The position numbers and the translations under genes are program-made. 64,000 bases of DNA from Diatrype stigma (taxonomy: Eukaryota; Ascomycota; Sordariomycetes; Xylariales; Diatrypaceae): positions 62,001 to 126,000 of the forward strand of contig JAKJXP020000054.1 of assembly GCA_022225965.2 (NCBI GenBank). The letters are read 5' to 3'. The notes below the pieces were generated by a model, which was given only the letters and a program-made list of their open reading frames with translations, did no database searches and was not told the origin of the DNA. Of this stretch, positions 59,601-64,000 are shown piece after piece (within the stretch, counting starts at the first letter, position 1; every line of letters starts with the position of its first letter).

Positions 59601-59772
59601 TGGCCCTTTCGTCTCGTCGCGGGCGGTGGAAGAAGGTGGTTTCGCGCTGGGGGACGCCGAGGAGCTTGTGGTGGTAGTCGATATGGCCGACCTCGTCCTG
59701 GAAGACGGCGCGCACGGCGGCAGGTAGGGCTAGCAGCAGGGGGAGAGACAGAGCTCGGAATGTTAAGTGCAT
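56613..59772 (-). CDS. EMC1: ER membrane protein complex subunit 1
   Basis: Exons 59772..56749 and 56657..56613 (3024+45 nt) give 1022 aa. EMC1 is the large luminal scaffold of the ER membrane protein complex, which inserts tail-anchored and multi-pass proteins. A signal peptide (1-22) is followed by mature VFQDEVGHIDYHHKLLG, typical of EMC1. Next come PQQ-like propeller strands (LLYTLTDLGVLGAVNPSNGEVIW, NVWSLDF, LDPLTGKKL) and the DUF1620 region (GDRSVKYKYLNPNTIVVATI, SVKGYQLVVSDLYESE, IPRAAIDPRRP, WVVSHAWEVLL). A C-terminal transmembrane helix (NKLALVATVGALGLGVLALGPL) ends with a short cytosolic tail, VRKKQINTRW, supplied by the tiny last exon (donor GTGAGT, acceptor GCAG). Reading through the intron would instead give a false hydrophobic tail. 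Confidence 0.95.
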
Positions 59773-60981
59773 CTTTCCTTCTTTGGGAGAGGGACCTCCT
59801 CGTGCTTGCTGGTGCCAACGATGTGTGTTCGTCTATCTGGCTATCTGGCTAGATGGTGGGGTGGCATTAGACTGTGTGTGCAGCCATGGGGACCTCGAAA
59901 GTATAGATCGGGTGGACAGGTAAGCAGACAGGCAGGTGGACAGGTGAGTAAGACCGGTAAGTGTAAAAGGTTCGATGCTCGTACAGCTCCGAAGTGCCAG
60001 AAGTCGTGATGTAGCCTGTCACCTGTAGATGTAATAGACAGAGTACCTCAGTAAATGGGCTGCTGATAGGGAACCGATAAACCTGAGCTAAGCTCATTGG
60101 CGTTACCTATCAACTATCAGCGATCAACGTTGATGACGCTGATTTGGCGTTGCACTGACCGTAGCTGTGTACAATACATACATACACTACATACAGGACC
60201 ACATGGCGCCTTACCCACAATAGCTAAGCGTAGGTAGGTTGCAGTACTTAGTCAGTTAGTACGTACCTCTCAATTCTTAATTCCAAAGTTGTTACCCCTG
60301 AAATCGGGTTGTCCTGAACTCGGGTTATCAAGCCCGAATGAGCCCAAACCAGCCCCGACTGAGGCTACGAACATCAGAGGAGGCTTTGGTTCGGTAGTTG
60401 ACCTTGATTAATAGAAAGAGCAGGAAGCAGATGGTAGCTATCTGCACTCGAACTTGTGCTCGTGATGGAAACCCTTCCCCTTCCTGGGTAGCAGTAATAG
60501 TTACAGAACAAGCCCGGATCGATCTCCCTACCTGATGTATCTTACAGCTATTAATTAAGCTATCGTCTCAGCTCGTCTCATTCCGTCTCGCAATTAATAT
60601 CCATCGATCCCTCATAGCGAATTGAGTAGTCAATCACATACATGCCTCCCAAGATAGACCCTCGTGAGTTTGCTCGCTCGCCTGCTATCATAAATCAAGC
60701 CATCATCTTCTTTTGCAATGACTGCGTGCCCCCCTTGCATTGCCGTATCTTCTTCGTCGAAGTCGATCATACATCTGATCATCCATTACCGCGGGTAGGA
60801 AAAGAAAATGAAAAAGCTTCCTCGATCCAGCTCCTACGCATCGCTTTGCAAGTCGCCTATAGCACGCGATCGACTAAAGGCGCAGCGGGGTGAATGACGG
60901 ATAATGGTAAATCGGATCGAAGCCCCTTTGGAGTACCGTGCGCACCCCTTGCCTTCCCTTCCCTTGCCTCGACGTGCTTCC
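59773..60981. other. Intergenic, no gene seen
   Basis: EMC1 promoter and 3' flank of the PARP-finger gene. Nothing notable beyond CAGGTGGACAGGT-type short repeats near 59915-59945 and a TCTCAGCTCGTCTCATTCCGTCTC run near 60560-60585. Confidence 0.55.
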
Positions 60982-62546
60982 TTAAGCCTTCCTGGAACGA
61001 CCACGTCTCGCTTTCGTAGCAGGCTGGGGCGCGACGACAGCATCATCACCATCGTCGCCGTCATCGTCGTCGTCGCCCTCATCTGCAACAGCCTTAGCCT
61101 TACTCTTGGCAGCAGGCTTAGCCTTACCCTTGGCAGCGGGCTTGGCCTTGGCCTCAGCAGCAGGTTTGCGACCGCGCTTGGCCTTGGCCTTCGGCGCCGG
61201 CTCAGGTTCTGGCTCGGGTTCGAGCTCGGGTGCCGGCTCCTCGTCTTCATCATCGTCGTCGTCGTCGGCTGGGGGAGGCGTGGGGGCTTTTTTGGCCGCC
61301 TTGCCGCTGGCCCGAGGCTTCTTGGCGCGAGTCGGTGCCGCCTTGGGCTTTTCCTCTTCCTCATTCTCACCCTCGTCCTCCTCGACAGCTGCTGCTTTGG
61401 ACTTGCGGCCACCCTTGGCCTTCTTCTTGGCGGGCTGCACCAAGCTCTCGTCATCGCTGTCCTCGACAGCATCCTTCTTGCGCCCTCGTTTGGCGGGCTT
61501 CTTCTTAGGCGTGCTTTCCTCTTCGTTTTCCTGGCATGAGTGTGAGTGACGGTCAAGTTATATGTTTGTCTCGCCATGCGGCAGCTTCAAACCTACCTCG
61601 TCGTCTTTCTTAGCCTTCTTGGCGCGACCACGGATAGCCTTCTGGCCAGGCTTGTTGAACTCGGGATCCTGTCTAAAGTTAGAATGTGTGGTAAGACTGC
61701 ATCCGATGAGCATCACTCACACCCTTGAAGTCCTCTGGGTCGATGTGTCCTTGCTTGACGACACGTTGGATCTTCTCACGGATTTCCGGATGGTCCCTTC
61801 TCTTGTTAGTAAAGGCCAATGGTCCCAGGCAGATTCACGGAAGAGGATCGACCAGAAAAGAACTTACTCTAGCTCTTCCCAGCCATCGATCATGTCCCAC
61901 TGGTAATGAGCATCATCATCATCGGCATTGTCATCGTCATTATCATCACCACCTTGCTTGATGTTATCTCGGATATTGACAACGGTGAAGCCCGATACAC
62001 AGCCCCTGAAAAGTCACGAATTAGCTTATCGTCATGTCCCGTCTCCAACACGACACACGGGAAGAGAAAAGGGGGAGGACGAACCAGTGTCTCCATCGCC
62101 AAGACCCGTGTTCTTGGATCTCAACCCAAGCACCGAGCCTGAGCTCTCCCTTGGCGATCTTCTCCTTGTTGTTCTTGCATACCGTATCTTGGCAACCTGC
62201 GCGGTTGCTGCTTGCCAGCTCTATGCGCCCACGTTAGTAACATTCGATTAGAAAAAGGAATCAAATATCATGGATTGAGCTGGTGCCAATGGAGGGAAGA
62301 ACGAAATTCAAAACATAATCAAAGACAAAGAAGCAAAAATATGAATTGTACGAGGTGCCACAATCGAGTTGCGGTCGCTCCCAAGAGCGACGCGGCTAGG
62401 AAGGTTGGCGAGTGACGTCAAAGTAGGCAGGTAAAGACGAAGGCTCTACCTGACAGGCAGACAGGCTGTCTTTAAGGTGCGTCTCCCAGATCAAGGAAGC
62501 AAAATTCTAAAACATGAAAAATATACATACCAATTCTGTAAGACAT
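60982..62546 (-). CDS. PARP-type zinc-finger protein
   Basis: Six exons: 62546..62531, 62220..62085, 62005..61868, 61796..61721, 61668..61597 and 61530..60982 (16+136+138+76+72+549 nt), 328 aa. All phases agree; the first exon is only 16 nt, and intron 1 ends with a perfect TACTAAC branch site. The N-terminal finger has Cys15, Cys20, His50 and Cys53 (GCQDTVC ... RWRHWGC) within KGELRLGAWVEIQEHGSWRWRHW, as in PARP1 and DNA ligase III fingers that bind DNA breaks. A conserved WDMIDGWEELEDHPEIREKI...DPEDFKGDPEF block follows. The long C-terminal half consists of AT-hook-like KRGRK motifs, acidic runs and Lys/Ala/Pro repeats. No PARP catalytic domain, so it is a stand-alone DNA-break or chromatin binder. 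Confidence 0.88.
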
Positions 62547-63725
62547 CTTGTCTTAGACTGCTGAACTCAAAAAGTAGCTGTCCAGTCTTGATGAATTGCG
62601 CGTTGAAATGGATCGCAGTGTTGTTGTGGTGGTGGGCAGGTAAAGATAGTAGAAGGGGGTTGGGTGGGTGGATGGATTGCTGCAGTGCGGTTTTGGACTG
62701 GTCTGCTGGAGATCTGGGTGATGGATAGGAATTTCCCCAGGGTCGAAACAGCCTGAGCAAGGAGATTCAGAGATGAGATTGAATACCTGAACTGAATGCC
62801 TTCCTCGGGGATTGGGTTGTCAAAGGAAAATAAAGAAGAAGGGAGTGTGAAAGAAGAATGCAGTCGAGTCAGGGTGCTTCAGGGTGTTTGAGATTGAGAC
62901 GACGCACTGGACGCGTGGAACGGGGAGGGACATTGGCAGATCAACTGGCGTTGCAAAGTCGCGTGTCAAAGCTCTCTAGTTAGGCATTACCTACCTAGGT
63001 AGGTATGAGGTATGTATTATTGTACAATACAACACTGTCTCTTTCTTTTTAGGCCGCAGTCCAGGCTGCTACCCATCCATCATACCTACCGTCGCCCTAT
63101 CATCGCCTAGGTAGCAGCTGCCTACCAGGCACCGGCACCAGGGCAGTCTCTTGATTATCACCGATGCGCATCGCTCATCACATAACATCAAACCCATCAT
63201 TCCCATTTACTTTCTGGTACTATTCATCGGGTTTCCATTTCTACTTGGTTGGGGGCTTCTAGGTAGTGTGGTCTGTGTGGTGTAGTATATAGGGACAGAG
63301 GGGTTACATGTATGTGTGTATGTATGTAGTAGGCTTCCATCGCATTTAGATCACGAAATGTTATTTACTACTCCCCTTTTACTGGCTTTTTATCTCGCAA
63401 CATCAAATGTAGACAGGTATTATTTTTCTTCTTATTCCTTTTTCTCTCACATTTCGCCTTCTTTCCTCTTGACATTCATCTGTAAGCAATTAATCAACAA
63501 CGGCAATTAGAAACACACCTGTAGCTGCCAATAATCCATGTTTCCTATTCTCATCCTTACTCATCGTAACTCATTGAGTGCACACATAAAGACATAGCTA
63601 CTTTACCCAAGCCACCAAAAACACAATTCGCGGCCAATAGACTTTCATCACCTCCACCTCCTCTCCCTATTTACACCTCTTGAGCCACACTGTATTTTGT
63701 CTCTTCTCCTGCTTCAACTCCCACT
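62547..63725. other. Intergenic, no gene seen
   Basis: Divergent-side promoter of the PARP-finger gene and the 3' flank of the ATR-like gene. Has an 18-base perfect palindrome around TACCTAGGTA (62988-63005). Short ORFs (62477-62760, 63316-63510) are not credible. Confidence 0.6.
62988..63005. repeat. 18-base perfect palindrome centred on TACCTAGGTA
   Basis: TACCTACCTAGGTAGGTA equals its own reverse complement. Upstream of the PARP-finger gene. Confidence 0.9.
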
Positions 63726-64000
63726 TCACAAGAAAGGGCACCACCCAATATACATAGCAGCCAGATTCCTCGGATTCACCGCCTGCTTGATGAGCTCCTC
63801 GACCTGGCCCTCGACCCCCAGGGGGATGCTCTCATCGGGCAGCAGCCCGCGGACCTTCCTTTTGATATTGTCGACGACACTCTGGGGGTTGAGCCTCACG
63901 ACCTCGTTCTTGCGCTGGTGCTGTTTCTTGCTGTTCTCGCGCTGCAGGTCCAGGGTGGGGTCGTAGATGAAGGCCTCGAGGATGGTCATCAGCGTCTCCT
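63726..64000 (-). CDS. ATR/Mec1-like PI3-kinase-related kinase, C-terminus with FATC domain (runs off right edge)
   Basis: The last 90 codons of a gene entering from the right. ETLMTILEAFIYDPTLDL is the end of the kinase domain of PIKKs (the region after the activation loop). IPLGVEGQVEELIKQA (VEGQV...LI) and NPRNLAAMYIGWCPFL form the 33-residue FATC domain that must sit at the very C-terminus. The FATC wording (VEGQV, MYIGW) is closer to ATR/Mec1 (UvsB, MUS-9) than to Tel1, TOR or Tra1. ATR/Mec1 signals single-stranded DNA and replication stress. No intron in the visible part. Confidence 0.85.
   Translation of the reverse strand, partial: ETLMTILEAFIYDPTLDLQRENSKKQHQRKNEVVRLNPQSVVDNIKRKVRGLLPDESIPLGVEGQVEELIKQAVNPRNLAAMYIGWCPFL

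Overview
The window is nuclear DNA of a filamentous ascomycete, most likely a Sordariomycete. The signs are: small spliceosomal introns (52-310 nt) with GTAAGT-like donors and CTAG/CAG acceptors; GC-rich coding sequence in AT-richer intergenic DNA full of TACCTA/CA/GGAT repeats; and fungal protein families (Skt5-type chitin synthase activator, filamentous-type 6-phosphofructokinase, LigB/DODA dioxygenase, fungal GH3, DUF8035-like). I support 17 protein genes, two of them cut by the window edges, plus one incomplete gene with an internal duplication. I recognise no tRNA, rRNA or CRISPR. Exon boundaries were read by eye; wherever several exons are given, the phases sum correctly.

Layout. 0-2 kb (-): 5' part of an Skt5/Chs4-type chitin synthase activator. 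4.9-7.9 kb: a divergent pair, a LigB/DODA-type extradiol dioxygenase (-) and an acyl-protein thioesterase (+). Both carry an N-terminal hydrophobic anchor upstream of the Met where their soluble relatives normally begin. 9.4-12.3 kb (+): 3-dehydroshikimate dehydratase-like TIM barrel, then an oxysterol-binding protein. 13.6-14.5 kb (-): alpha/beta hydrolase. 16.8-19.7 kb (+): membrane-anchored GH3 beta-glucosidase. 20.5-21.6 kb (-): Erg26-like 3beta-HSD. 22.4-24.1 kb (-): O-methyltransferase. 26.1-28.1 kb (-): type II pantothenate kinase. 29.3-31.3 kb (-): fucose-lectin-like type I membrane protein. 33.3-34.6 kb (-): polytopic membrane protein with an HELGH motif. 36-37.7 kb (+): F-box-like protein. 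38.2-40.7 kb (-): 6-phosphofructokinase. 44.5-45.1 kb (+): incomplete membrane-protein gene with an exact 86-bp in-frame duplication. 46.9-49.1 kb (-): DUF8035-like Arg/Pro-rich protein. 54.3-55.5 kb (-): BRCT protein. 56.6-59.8 kb (-): EMC1. 61-62.5 kb (-): PARP-type zinc-finger protein. 63.7 kb to the right edge (-): C-terminus (FATC) of an ATR/Mec1-like kinase.

How the genes may work together. Most are unrelated housekeeping genes. The left third is enriched for enzymes that could act on aromatic or glycosylated small molecules: extradiol dioxygenase, dehydroshikimate dehydratase (makes protocatechuate), GH3 glucosidase, alpha/beta hydrolase and O-methyltransferase. No synthase, regulator or transporter is present, so a pathway is only a hypothesis. 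The right end holds three genome-maintenance candidates (BRCT, PARP-type finger, ATR-like) around EMC1.

The most notable non-coding structures are a 309-bp MITE-like element with 53-bp terminal inverted repeats flanked by TA (51603-51911) and a 10-bp palindrome, TACCTAGGTA, found six times and only between genes.
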